Program-made: the position numbers and the translations under genes
Notes under the pieces: generated by a model
Seen by the model: the letters and a program-made list of their open reading frames with translations, nothing else
Told to the model about the DNA's origin: nothing
Databases searched by the model: none
Shown: piece by piece, positions 36,035 through 45,149 of the stretch
Position numbering within the stretch: position 1 is the stretch's first letter
Layout of the letters: each line of letters starts with the position of its first letter
NCBI GenBank assembly: GCA_001512495.1
Contig: LFRU01000072.1
Location: 1-52,509, forward strand
Length of the DNA: 52,509 nt
Direction of reading: 5' to 3'
Source of the DNA: Syntrophothermus sp. DTU052
Lineage (GTDB): Bacteria; Bacillota; Syntrophomonadia; Syntrophomonadales; DTU052

Positions 36035-37147
36035 ATGCGGAGAATAACCCGGGAAATTAGAGTCGGAAAAGTGGCGGTGGGCGGCAATAACCCGGTTGTT
36101 GTCCAGTCGATGACCAATACTGATACCCGGGATATCCCGGCAACCATTGAGCAGATTAATAACCTGTTTCGGGTCGGGTGTGAATTGATCAGGGTGGCGG
36201 TGCCCGATTTTGAGTCAGCCGAGGCCTTGTCAATAATAGTAGGACAAAGCCCCATGCCGGTAATAGCAGATGTTCACTTCGATTACCGTCTAGCGATTCA
36301 GGCCTTGCAAAACGGGGCGGATGGTCTGCGGATAAACCCGGGCAATATCGGGCCGCGCTGGAAGGTGGAGGCGGTGATTAAAGAGGCCCGAGACCGAAAT
36401 GTGCCTATCAGAATTGGCGTCAATGCCGGTTCGCTGGAGCGGGCGATCCGGAATGAATTTGGAGGGGCTACCCCGGAAGCCATGGTGGAAAGCGCCTTAA
36501 GACAGGTCAGGGTACTTGAGGATATGGGGTTTAACCTGATCAAGATCTCCCTTAAATCATCAAATGTGATGGATACTGTCAAGGCGTACCGGTTATTGAG
36601 CGACGCAGTCGACTATCCTCTTCATATTGGAATAACTGAGGCCGGTACCCTGCCGCGGGGATTAATAAAATCGGCGATGGGGATTGGCATGCTGTTGGCC
36701 GAAGGGATCGGCGATACCATCAGGGTGTCTCTTACGGCCGACCCCCGGGAGGAGGTCTGGGCAGCCTATGAGATCTTGAGAGCAGCGGGAAGAAGGTCTC
36801 GGGGGGTGGAGCTGGTATCCTGCCCCACCTGCGGGCGCTGTGAAATACAGCTCCAGGAGTTGGCTGAGGAGGTGGACCGCGAACTGCGGGGCATTGAACA
36901 ACCGCTCAAAGTGGCCGTCATGGGTTGTGTGGTTAACGGTCCGGGGGAAGCCAGGGATGCGGATATAGGGATAGCAGGGGGGCGCGGTTTTGGTTTGCTG
37001 TTTAAAGGCGGCCAGGTAATCGCCAAAGTAGAAAACAACCGGATGGCTTCCGCATTAATCGATGCGGCAAGGGAAACTGCAAAGAGGAGGGAAATGGTTG
37101 AGGACGACACAGCTTCTAGTGCCGACTCTGAGGGAAGAGCCCAGTGA
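36035..37147 (+). CDS. ispG: 4-hydroxy-3-methylbut-2-en-1-yl diphosphate synthase
   Basis: IspG is the iron-sulphur enzyme that reduces MEcPP to HMBPP, the sixth step of the MEP pathway. The 370-residue product starts with the family sequence ITREIRVGKVAVGGNNPVVV and QSMTNTDT. It has Cys263, Cys266 and Cys269 (SCPTCGRC) and a C-terminal GCVVNGPGEARDADIGIAGG with the further cluster Cys and Glu. ATG 36035 is preceded by AAAGGGTGGATAGG. TTG 36032 is an alternative. Confidence 0.96.
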   Translation: MRRITREIRVGKVAVGGNNPVVVQSMTNTDTRDIPATIEQINNLFRVGCELIRVAVPDFESAEALSIIVGQSPMPVIADVHFDYRLAIQALQNGADGLRINPGNIGPRWKVEAVIKEARDRNVPIRIGVNAGSLERAIRNEFGGATPEAMVESALRQVRVLEDMGFNLIKISLKSSNVMDTVKAYRLLSDAVDYPLHIGITEAGTLPRGLIKSAMGIGMLLAEGIGDTIRVSLTADPREEVWAAYEILRAAGRRSRGVELVSCPTCGRCEIQLQELAEEVDRELRGIEQPLKVAVMGCVVNGPGEARDADIGIAGGRGFGLLFKGGQVIAKVENNRMASALIDAARETAKRREMVEDDTASSADSEGRAQ

Positions 37148-38801
37148 TACCGAAGTAATAAGCCATAAGCTCTTGGTACGGGCAGGAATGATACGCAAGG
37201 TGGCAGGAGGGGTATACACCTATCTCCCCTTGGCCTTCAGGGTGTTGCAGAAAATCAACCAGATTGTTCGCGAGGAAATGAACCGAGCCGGGGGACAGGA
37301 AGTGGGCCTGCCCATTATGCAGCCTCGCGAATTATGGGATCAAACGGGAAGGTGGCAACTGTATGGCGATGAGATGTTCCGCTTAAAGGACCGCCACCAG
37401 CGCGATTTTTGCCTGGGTCCCACCCATGAGGAGGTTATAACAGCCCTAGTGAACGCGGAGGTTCATTCCTACCGGGATTTGCCGCTGCTCCTCTATCAGA
37501 TACAGGACAAGTTTAGAGATGAGATCCGTCCCCGGTTCGGCTTGATGCGCGGGCGGGAGTTTATAATGAAGGACCTGTACTCTTTCGATGTGGATGAGGA
37601 TGGTCTGGAAATATCCTATCGCAAGATGTATTTTGCTTACACTGCTGTTTTTGAGAGATTAGGTCTCGACTTCCGGGTAGTGGAAGCGGACAGCGGCGCC
37701 ATCGGAGGCAGCAGCAGCCATGAGTTTATTGTCCTGGCCCGGAGTGGAGAATCAGTGATCGTCTACTGTGATCAGTGTGATTACGCTGCCAATGTGGAGA
37801 AAGCCGAGGCTGTATTTGAACCGGTTGAAAAGGTGGAAGAATGTCCGCCGCTTAATGCCGTACCCACCCCGGGTAAAAAGTCAGTAGCCGATGTGGTCGA
37901 GTTCCTGGGAGTTGACCCGGCCCGGATAATCAAGACCCTGATCTGCATAGTGGACGATGTTCCTTATGCCATCCTGATAAGAGGTGACCGCGAACTCAAT
38001 GAGGTAAAACTCAAAAACTACCTGCAGGCCTCGGAGATATTTCTTGCTCCGGAGGATATGGTAAAAGAGATTACCGGAGTAGGTATAGGTTCTATTGGCC
38101 CGGTGGGACTTAAGGTCAAGATGCTGGCGGATTTGGAGATACAGGGAATGGGCGATGCATTTTGTGGAGCGAACTGCGAAGAGTACCACCTGGCTCATGT
38201 GTTACCGGGCAGGGATTTTAATCCTGATGCTTATGTAGACCTGCGCAACGTTGAAGCCGGGGATTCCTGTCCCCGTTGTCGGGGGGAACTGCTGGCCACA
38301 CGCGGCATTGAGGTCGGACACATATTTAAGCTGGGAACCAGGTACTCCCAGGCTATGGATGCCGGGTTTCTTGATGAGGATGGGGTTAAGCGCCATTTCG
38401 TAATGGGCTGTTACGGGATTGGTGTTTCACGGGTAATGGCGGCGGCTGTCGAACAGAAACACGATGAAAACGGAATCATCTGGCCGATGGCCATTGCCCC
38501 GTTCCAGGTTATAATCGTCCCTGTAAACGTCCGTGATGAGCAGCAGGTTGATTATGCTGAGAAACTCTACCAGGAGTTAAAGGAAGCCGGTGTTGACGTG
38601 TTATATGACGACCGGGAGGAACGGGCCGGCGTAAAGTTCAAGGATGCTGATTTAATCGGGATACCGCTGAGGATAACCATTGGGCCCAAATCATTAAAGC
38701 AGAATAAGGTGGAAATCAAGAAACGGTGGGAAGCAGAGAGTGAATTAGTAGATCAGAAAAGAATAGTGGATGCAGTTCTCTCGTTAATTGATAAGATGTA
38801 G
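37098..38801 (+). CDS. proS: Prolyl-tRNA synthetase, bacterial type
   Basis: ProS charges tRNA-Pro. The 567-residue product has class II motifs (RAGMIRKVAGGVYTYLPLAF; motif 2 near FRDEIRPRFGLMRGREFIMK; motif 3 GCYGIGVSRVMAAAVEQ). The bacterial editing insertion lies at about residues 220-390 and a C-terminal anticodon-binding domain follows. TTG 37098 is placed seven bases after GGAGG (37086-37090) and gives the usual MRTTQLLVPTLRE start. It overlaps the end of ispG by 50 bases in another frame. Confidence 0.95.
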   Translation: MRTTQLLVPTLREEPSDTEVISHKLLVRAGMIRKVAGGVYTYLPLAFRVLQKINQIVREEMNRAGGQEVGLPIMQPRELWDQTGRWQLYGDEMFRLKDRHQRDFCLGPTHEEVITALVNAEVHSYRDLPLLLYQIQDKFRDEIRPRFGLMRGREFIMKDLYSFDVDEDGLEISYRKMYFAYTAVFERLGLDFRVVEADSGAIGGSSSHEFIVLARSGESVIVYCDQCDYAANVEKAEAVFEPVEKVEECPPLNAVPTPGKKSVADVVEFLGVDPARIIKTLICIVDDVPYAILIRGDRELNEVKLKNYLQASEIFLAPEDMVKEITGVGIGSIGPVGLKVKMLADLEIQGMGDAFCGANCEEYHLAHVLPGRDFNPDAYVDLRNVEAGDSCPRCRGELLATRGIEVGHIFKLGTRYSQAMDAGFLDEDGVKRHFVMGCYGIGVSRVMAAAVEQKHDENGIIWPMAIAPFQVIIVPVNVRDEQQVDYAEKLYQELKEAGVDVLYDDREERAGVKFKDADLIGIPLRITIGPKSLKQNKVEIKKRWEAESELVDQKRIVDAVLSLIDKM

Positions 38802-38819
38802 AAAAAAGGGGGGAAGGTA

Positions 38820-39485
38820 TTGTCCGAATGGGAGATAATTTTGAAACTGGCTCTCTCCTGTATCCTGGGGGGTATCATCGGCCTGGAAAGGGAGAGTCTT
38901 AACCGCCCAGCCGGACTGCGTACCTACACCCTGGTATGTATGGGTTCGGCCCTGGCGATGGTAGTTTCGCTGGAGATGTACTACCAATTTCAGGCCACGG
39001 TAAATGCGGACCCGGGGAGGATCGCGGCTCAGGTGGTCAGCGGGATAGGTTTTATCGGTGCCGGTACCATAATTCGCGAAGGACCCACCATCCGGGGTTT
39101 AACCACGGCTGCGGGCATCTGGGTTGTTGGTTGTATAGGATTGGCAGTCGGTGCAGGCATGTACGTCCCGGCTATTGCCACCTCAATCTTGGTATTATTT
39201 ATTCTGATTTATTTTCGCAAACTGGAAGAGCGCGTATCCGGTATGAGGGATTACCGAGCCTTTTCGATGATTGTAGATGATATTCCGGGTCAGGTTGGCA
39301 GGATCGGTTCGGCAGTAGGTGATCTGGGGGTTTCGATCAAAAACATCCAGCTTTCAGAAACAGACGAACCCGGGCGGATAGAAGTGGAATTACTGGTAGT
39401 CCTGCCGCCAAACCTTGATTCTGAGGCCGTAATCGACAGCCTCTCAAATGTGGCCGGGGTATTTAGTGTTGAGCAGATTGGTTAG
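38820..39485 (+). CDS. MgtC/SapB-family membrane protein
   Basis: The 221-residue protein has four or five membrane helices and the MgtC/SapB signature LSCILGGIIGLERESLNRPA, GLRTYTLVCMGSALAMVVSL and GFIGAGTIIREGPTIRGLTT. The C-terminal third (about residues 148-221, VDDIPGQVGRIGSAVGDLGV) is an ACT-like domain. MgtC relatives affect magnesium homeostasis or ATP synthase in some pathogens; the role here is unknown. TTG 38820 follows AAAGGGGGGAAGG. It is not part of the usual proS-polC neighbourhood. Confidence 0.9.
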   Translation: MSEWEIILKLALSCILGGIIGLERESLNRPAGLRTYTLVCMGSALAMVVSLEMYYQFQATVNADPGRIAAQVVSGIGFIGAGTIIREGPTIRGLTTAAGIWVVGCIGLAVGAGMYVPAIATSILVLFILIYFRKLEERVSGMRDYRAFSMIVDDIPGQVGRIGSAVGDLGVSIKNIQLSETDEPGRIEVELLVVLPPNLDSEAVIDSLSNVAGVFSVEQIG

Positions 39486-39513
39486 CGTTTTTTCGTAATA
39501 CTTGGTTTGGGGG

Positions 39514-42500
39514 ATGGCATTGCGTTTGGGAGAATTGTGGGAGAGTATTGGATGTTCCGGGGAACGTAACCTGGAATCCATCTTAATAAAAGAAGTAACG
39601 GTTTTTGTGGAACAAAGGGCCTGGAGACTGGTGCTTGTTGTCAAACAACCGGTACCGGCTGCCAGGCTGAAATCTATAAGCCAGCAGATAATAGAGCAGG
39701 TTGAAGGGCTGGATACGGTTGAGGTTGTTACCCACCCGGAAGACCCTGAATTCTGCCTGTCACAGATAATCAACCGCGACTGGCCGGAAATATTGAAGGC
39801 ACTTGACCAGCCTGACCGGGACCTGGTGAGTCAGGCTGTATACCAGGTAGAAGATGAGCATCTTATACTCAGGTTTGCTGATTTATCAAGCTGGCAGCAG
39901 GCGATTGAGAATGATGTTTGCCGCCGTATAGAAAAATGGATCTACGATTCTTACCGGATGTCCTTTTTAGTTTCAGTACGCCACAGCGAACGCCAGGAAT
40001 ATAAGATTTCAGTAAAAAGCAAGGAAGAGCTGGAAGCTGTTATTATGCCCAGCAATCCTTTTAGTCGCCGACGTAAAGAAGAACGCCGCCGTCGATCCGG
40101 GAGGGGGAAAACCGCAGCCCAGGCTATGCGTATAACAGAACTGCAGGAGGGTTTGGATAGCGTTGTTGTTGAGGGCGTAATATGCGGGAAAAAGTCCTGG
40201 AAGTTAAAGGATGGCAAAAAGGTTACCACTTATGATATTACCGACTATTCGGATTCCATTACCGTAAAACTGTTTGCTGAGGATATTTTCGACATAGGCA
40301 AGTCCGTCAGGGTTTGGGGGGGAGTGCGGTTTGATGTCTTTGAAAAGGAACCGGTCCTTTTCGCTGATCACATGGAAGTTATGCAACTCCCGGGGAGGAC
40401 TGACAATTCTCAGGTTAAACGGGTGGAACTTCACCTGCATACTACCATGAGTACTCTGGACGGACTTACTCATGTGGATGAATTGATGAAAAGAGCAGCC
40501 GGGTTCGGTCATCGGGCCGTTGCGATAACCGACCACGGTTCCATCCAGGCTTTTCCGCAGGCGGCGGAGGAAGCCAGGAAATATGGGATCAAGGTCATAT
40601 ACGGAGTAGAGGCCTACCTGGTGGACGAGCCCTTGCAGGATCGTCCCTACCATGTGATACTCCTGGCCGCATCTCAGAAGGGTCTGGCTAATCTTTATCA
40701 ACTTATCAGCAATTCCTACCTAAACAACTTCTACCGGACTCCCCGGATACTCCGCCGTGAACTTGTGGCTTTACGAGAGGGAATCCTGATAGGGAGTGCG
40801 TGCGAGAGCGGCGAGATAATACGATGGATTCTCAAAGGTATGGCAGATGATCAACTCTTAAAAATTGCCGATTTTTACGATTACCTTGAGATACAGCCCC
40901 TGGAGAATAACGAGTTTATGGTGCGGGATGGGATTGTGGAAGGCAGGCATGCACTTATCGATATGAACCGGCGGATAATTGACCTGGGGGAACGTCTGGG
41001 GAAACCGGTAGTGGCTACCGGAGATGTTCATTTTCTCGATCCTCAGGATGAGATCTTTCGCCGTATAATTCAAGCCGGTAAAGGGTTTGCTGATGCTGAA
41101 AACCAGGCACCACTCTACTACCGCACCACCGAGGAGATGCTGGCAGCATTCAGTTACCTGGGAGAGGACCGAGCCTGGGAAGTGGTGGTGGCCAACACCA
41201 ACGCCATTGCCGACCGCTGCCAGGATGTGCGGCCGGTACCGGCAGGGTATTATGCGCCGATTATGAAGGGGGCTGCAGACAAGCTGACCGCCCTGGCTTG
41301 GGAGACGGCCCGTTTTCTGTACAAAGAGCCCCTGCCGGTGCAGGTGGAGGAGAGGCTTGCCAGTGAGCTTCAATCCATAACCAAACACGGTTTCAGCGAG
41401 CTTTACCTCATCGCCCATCAACTGGTTAAGAAGTCCAACCAGGATGGGTACCTGGTGGGTTCAAGGGGTTCAGTGGGCTCATCGTTAACAGCTTTCCTCA
41501 CCGGCATTACCGAAGTCAACCCCCTGGCACCTCATTATCGGTGCCAGTGCGGGTTTTCCAAGTTTTTTGAGGACGGATCAGTATTGAGTGGGGTAGACCT
41601 CCCCACCGCCCCGTGCCCGGATTGCGGGCAGGAGTTGGAAAGAGACGGTTTTGACATACCGTTTGAGACGTTTCTGGGCTTTGAAGGGGACAAGGTTCCC
41701 GATATTGACCTGAACTTCTCGGGCGACTATCAGAGCAAGGCTCACCAGTATGTGGAGGAACTATTTGGGAAGGACCATGTTTTCCGGGCCGGTACCATAT
41801 CCACCATTGCTGAAAAGACCGCCTATGGATTTGTCAAGAAGTACGAAGAGGAAATGGGTATCCGACTGCGCCGAGCCGAGATTGAACGACTGGTCCGTGG
41901 GATTACCGGGGTAAAGCGCACCACGGGACAGCACCCTGGCGGCCTGATGATCATTCCCGATCATATGGATGTACACCAGTTTACACCCATTCAGCACCCG
42001 GCTGATGATATAAAATCCGGGGTAAGGACCACCCATTTTGAATATGAGGCCTTGAGTGGGGTCTTGGTTAAACTGGATGTGCTGGGGCATGATGATCCCA
42101 CGATGCTCAAGGTGTTGGAAGACCTGACCGGCTTTAAAGCCACCCGGATAAGCCTGGACGAACCGCAGACTATGCAGCTTTTTTCCGGAGTCGCTCCTTT
42201 GGGGGTTAAGCCGGAGGATATCCGCTCGCAGGTTGGTACTTACGGCATACCCGAGTTCAATACCAGGTTTGTCCGGCAGATGCTGGAGGTAACCCGACCA
42301 AAAACCTTTTCCGAACTGGTGCGGATAAGCGGCCTGTCCCACGGGACCAATGTGTGGTTGAATAATGCCCAGGACTTGATCAAGAACGGCATCGCCGGGC
42401 TGAATGAGGTTATAGCAACCCGTGATGATATAATGATTTACCTGATTCAGAAAGGTCTGGACAAGAAAGAAGCCTTTAAGATCATGGAAAAAGTGCGCAA

Positions 42501-43140
42501 GGGAAAAGGCCTTTCCCGTGAGGAAATGGATTATATGAAGGCCAATAACGTCCCCCAGTGGTACATTGATTCCTGCAACCGGATCGAGTACATGTTTCCC
42601 AAGGCTCATGCAGTAGCATATGTAATGATGGCTTACCGCATCGCCTATTACAAGGTCCATTATCCGTTGGCCTTCTATGCCAGTTATTTTACGGTGAGGG
42701 CCCAGGATTTTGATGAAGTGATAACGGCCGGGGCCGAAGCCATATGTCGGAGACTGGATGAGATTGAGGGAATGGGACCACAAGCCTCCACCAAAGATAA
42801 GAATCTCATCCCGGTATTGGAGGTGGCCCTGGAGATGTGGGTCCGGGGTTTTCGGTTTTTCCCGGTTGACCTTTACCGTTCCCAGGCCAGTCGCTTTGAA
42901 ATTGTTCCCGGTGGACTTCTGATCCCGTTTTCTGCGCTACCCGGAGTGGGGTTGGCAGCCGCCAATAATCTGGTGGAGGGACGGAATGGCGGGGCTTTTA
43001 CTTCCCTGGAAGATCTCCAGCGGCGGGGGCGGGTTAATAAGGCGGTTATCGATATCCTGGATAGAAACGGGTGTCTAAAGGATCTCCCTACCACCGACCA
43101 GTTGAGTTTATTCGCTGAAATAGCCGGTTCCCAGAAATGA
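39514..43140 (+). CDS. polC: DNA polymerase III alpha subunit, PolC type, without the inserted exonuclease domain
   Basis: PolC is the replicative polymerase of Firmicutes. In the 1208-residue product the N-terminal region and OB fold (about 200-300) precede a PHP domain (His307, His309, Asp340, His341, Glu366, His380, Cys430, Asp504, His506). The palm aspartates Asp730 and Asp732 lie in KVPDIDLNFSGDYQ, and KRTTGQHPGG and MFPKAHAVAYVMMAYRIAY are also present. Usual PolC is about 1430-1440 residues, with a DnaQ-like exonuclease inserted between GxEAxxVDD and xFHVxLLA. Here YLVDE is followed almost at once by YHVILLA, so that domain is missing without a frameshift. Start is ATG 39514 or TTG 39520. 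Confidence 0.95.
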   Translation: MALRLGELWESIGCSGERNLESILIKEVTVFVEQRAWRLVLVVKQPVPAARLKSISQQIIEQVEGLDTVEVVTHPEDPEFCLSQIINRDWPEILKALDQPDRDLVSQAVYQVEDEHLILRFADLSSWQQAIENDVCRRIEKWIYDSYRMSFLVSVRHSERQEYKISVKSKEELEAVIMPSNPFSRRRKEERRRRSGRGKTAAQAMRITELQEGLDSVVVEGVICGKKSWKLKDGKKVTTYDITDYSDSITVKLFAEDIFDIGKSVRVWGGVRFDVFEKEPVLFADHMEVMQLPGRTDNSQVKRVELHLHTTMSTLDGLTHVDELMKRAAGFGHRAVAITDHGSIQAFPQAAEEARKYGIKVIYGVEAYLVDEPLQDRPYHVILLAASQKGLANLYQLISNSYLNNFYRTPRILRRELVALREGILIGSACESGEIIRWILKGMADDQLLKIADFYDYLEIQPLENNEFMVRDGIVEGRHALIDMNRRIIDLGERLGKPVVATGDVHFLDPQDEIFRRIIQAGKGFADAENQAPLYYRTTEEMLAAFSYLGEDRAWEVVVANTNAIADRCQDVRPVPAGYYAPIMKGAADKLTALAWETARFLYKEPLPVQVEERLASELQSITKHGFSELYLIAHQLVKKSNQDGYLVGSRGSVGSSLTAFLTGITEVNPLAPHYRCQCGFSKFFEDGSVLSGVDLPTAPCPDCGQELERDGFDIPFETFLGFEGDKVPDIDLNFSGDYQSKAHQYVEELFGKDHVFRAGTISTIAEKTAYGFVKKYEEEMGIRLRRAEIERLVRGITGVKRTTGQHPGGLMIIPDHMDVHQFTPIQHPADDIKSGVRTTHFEYEALSGVLVKLDVLGHDDPTMLKVLEDLTGFKATRISLDEPQTMQLFSGVAPLGVKPEDIRSQVGTYGIPEFNTRFVRQMLEVTRPKTFSELVRISGLSHGTNVWLNNAQDLIKNGIAGLNEVIATRDDIMIYLIQKGLDKKEAFKIMEKVRKGKGLSREEMDYMKANNVPQWYIDSCNRIEYMFPKAHAVAYVMMAYRIAYYKVHYPLAFYASYFTVRAQDFDEVITAGAEAICRRLDEIEGMGPQASTKDKNLIPVLEVALEMWVRGFRFFPVDLYRSQASRFEIVPGGLLIPFSALPGVGLAAANNLVEGRNGGAFTSLEDLQRRGRVNKAVIDILDRNGCLKDLPTTDQLSLFAEIAGSQK

Positions 43141-43199
43141 GGGAGCCGCGAGGACTAAAAAACCAGGCAAATTCCAATAATCCTTTATGAATGGCAGAC

Positions 43200-43228
43200 T
43201 TGAATGCATTATAGCAATGTGGTATACT
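43200..43228 (+). promoter_or_regulatory. Sigma-A-type promoter of the rimP-nusA-infB operon
   Basis: TTGAAT at 43200-43205 and TATACT at 43223-43228 are separated by 17 bases, with TGG directly before the -10 box. The position, about 84 bases before rimP, fits the known start of the nusA operon in Firmicutes. Confidence 0.78.
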
Positions 43229-43262
43229 CCAATTGTTGCCGTATAAATACGACCGCGAGAAG

Positions 43263-43284
43263 AGTGGGTTAACCCCCACTTTTT
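43263..43284 (+). terminator. Hairpin with T-run in the rimP leader
   Basis: AGTGGG (43263-43268) pairs with CCCACT (43275-43280), followed by a run of five T. It lies between the promoter and the rimP start, so it is placed to act as an attenuator of the nusA operon. NusA itself affects hairpin pausing, so autoregulation is a natural but untested idea. Confidence 0.68.
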
Positions 43285-43311
43285 CTGTTCTCAAAGATGG
43301 GAGGTGCACAC

Positions 43312-43773
43312 ATGGCGAGGCCAGGAGTGGTAGCCAAGGCGGAACCGCTGCTGGAGGGGGCATTGGCACGGCTGTCGATTGAGATTGTGGATATAGAGTA
43401 CCGGAAAGAGAACCGTGGCTGGGTGTTTCGAGTGTATATCGACCACGAGGACGGAGTTGATCACAACCGGTGTCAGGAAGCCAGTGATGTGATCTCGGAT
43501 ATACTGGATAACCATGGGTTGATTGAACACGCCTATACGCTTGAGGTTTCCTCACCCGGCCTTGACCGGATAATAAAGAAGGATCGCGATTTTGTGAAGT
43601 TCAGCGGCCGGAAAGTCAAGATTAAGGCCCATGAAGCAATAAACGGCCAGAAGAACTTTACCGGCATCCTTAAAGGAATTCAAGGAGACGATATAGTCAT
43701 TGACATTGACGGAAAAACGGTAAGTATTCCGAGAAGCAACGCTAAACAGGTCAGATTGGTGGTAGAATTATAA
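43312..43773 (+). CDS. rimP: Ribosome maturation factor RimP
   Basis: RimP helps 30S assembly around S12. The 153-residue product has LEGALARLSIEIVDIEYRKE, WVFRVYIDHEDGVDHNRCQE, and EVSSPGLDRIIKKDRDFVKF, the RimP signature. ATG 43312 follows GGGAGGTGC; the in-frame ATG at 43297 is directly before that site. It heads the nusA operon as in most bacteria. Confidence 0.96.
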   Translation: MARPGVVAKAEPLLEGALARLSIEIVDIEYRKENRGWVFRVYIDHEDGVDHNRCQEASDVISDILDNHGLIEHAYTLEVSSPGLDRIIKKDRDFVKFSGRKVKIKAHEAINGQKNFTGILKGIQGDDIVIDIDGKTVSIPRSNAKQVRLVVEL

Positions 43774-43830
43774 AGGCAGGTTTTTACCCGATTCGTTTAG
43801 TGTCAAGAATATTAGAGGAGGCGTTTTGCC

Positions 43831-44877
43831 ATGTCTGGCGAGTTGATTCAGGCTTTGGTTGAATTGGAAAAAGAGCGGGGTATTCCCAAAGAGGTTCTAA
43901 TTGATGCTATTGAGTCGGCATTAAAGACCGCCTACAAAAAGAACTTTGGTTCAAGTCAGAATGTTGAAGTGCAGATGAATTCCGAGACTGGTGATGTCAA
44001 GGTATTTTCACGCAAGACAGTTGCCGAAGAGGTGTCGGATGTCAAAACTGAGATCAGTCTCGAAGAAGCCCGTTTGATTGATAGTGGTGTCCAGATGGGC
44101 GATGAGATTGAGGTTGAAGTAACCCCGAGCAATTTCGGACGCATAGCGGCTCAAACCGCCAAGCAGGTTGTTATTCAGAGGCTGAGAGAGGCGGAAAGGA
44201 ATGTTATATATGATGAGTACTCCAGCCGCGAAGGGGAGATTGTAGCCGGTACGGTGCACCGTACCGAGCAAAAGATATTGATAATCAACCTGGGTCAAAC
44301 GGAGGCGATTATGCTCCCCCAGGACCAGATACCGGGTGAAAACTTTGCCCAGGGACAGAGGATAAAATGCTATATTGCCGAAGTAAAGAAAACCGCCAAG
44401 GGCCCGCAGATTACGGTTTCACGTTCTCATCCCGGCTTTTTAAGGCGTTTGTTTGAATTGGAAGTACCTGAGATCTTTGAAGGCCTGGTAGAGATAAAAT
44501 CGATCGCCCGGGAAGCAGGCTACCGTTCCAAAATAGCCGTTTCATCGCGGGACGACAATGTAGATCCGGTTGGAGCTTGTGTTGGACACAGGGGAATGAG
44601 GGTCCAAAACATTGTGCGCGAACTGAATGGAGAAAAAATTGACGTAATAAAATGGAGCCAGGACATGAGTGTTTATATTGCCAATGCTCTGAGCCCGGCC
44701 AAAGTCTTGCAAGTAGAGATCGACGAAGCGGAGAAATCCTCGCGGGTAATTGTTCCGGACCACCAGCTTTCCCTGGCCATCGGGAAAGAGGGACAGAATG
44801 CGAGATTGGCTGCAAAGTTAACCGGATGGAAGATCGATATTAAGAGTGAATCCCAGGTATTCAAGGAGGAAGAATAG
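43831..44877 (+). CDS. nusA: Transcription factor NusA
   Basis: NusA binds RNA polymerase and modulates pausing, termination and antitermination. The 348-residue product is the short form without C-terminal acidic repeats, as usual in Firmicutes. It has the N-terminal polymerase-binding domain (ALVELEKERGIPKEVLIDAI), an S1 domain (about 135-200), and two KH domains with GACVGHRGMRVQNIVRELNG and LAIGKEGQNARLAAKLTGWK. AGAGGAGG precedes the ATG. The 57-base gap after rimP holds no clear signal. Confidence 0.97.
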   Translation: MSGELIQALVELEKERGIPKEVLIDAIESALKTAYKKNFGSSQNVEVQMNSETGDVKVFSRKTVAEEVSDVKTEISLEEARLIDSGVQMGDEIEVEVTPSNFGRIAAQTAKQVVIQRLREAERNVIYDEYSSREGEIVAGTVHRTEQKILIINLGQTEAIMLPQDQIPGENFAQGQRIKCYIAEVKKTAKGPQITVSRSHPGFLRRLFELEVPEIFEGLVEIKSIAREAGYRSKIAVSSRDDNVDPVGACVGHRGMRVQNIVRELNGEKIDVIKWSQDMSVYIANALSPAKVLQVEIDEAEKSSRVIVPDHQLSLAIGKEGQNARLAAKLTGWKIDIKSESQVFKEEE

Positions 44878-44879
44878 AC

Positions 44880-45149
44880 TTGGCTAGAGCCCGTAAAATA
44901 CCACAGCGCATGTGTGTCGGCTGCCGGGAGATGAAAAATAAAAAAGAGCTGATAAGGATTGTAAGGACTCCCGATGAGACCATACTTGTAGACCCTACCG
45001 GCAAAAAGTCGGGGCGGGGTGCTTATATATGCCCCAATGTGGAGTGTTTCAACCTGGCGGTTAAAGGCAAGCGTATTGCCAAGGCTTTAGAACGGGAGAT
45101 ACCCGATGAAATAATCGCAGCACTTAAGAAAGATCTGGTGATAGATTGA
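44880..45149 (+). CDS. rnpM: YlxR/RnpM RNA-binding protein
   Basis: An 89-residue basic protein with RMCVGCREMKNKKELIRIVR and GRGAYICPNVECFNLAVKGK, the DUF448 (YlxR) family. Members in Firmicutes were recently described as modulators of RNase P, hence the name RnpM; that role is transferred by family. Start TTG 44880 is two bases after nusA, with AAGGAGGAAG inside the end of nusA. Confidence 0.92.
   Translation: MARARKIPQRMCVGCREMKNKKELIRIVRTPDETILVDPTGKKSGRGAYICPNVECFNLAVKGKRIAKALEREIPDEIIAALKKDLVID

Noticed and set aside
41761-42783. Long minus-strand open frame (340 codons) opposite polC
   Set aside because: It lies fully inside a well-conserved gene on the other strand, has no ribosome binding site or recognisable domain, and reflects codon bias of polC.
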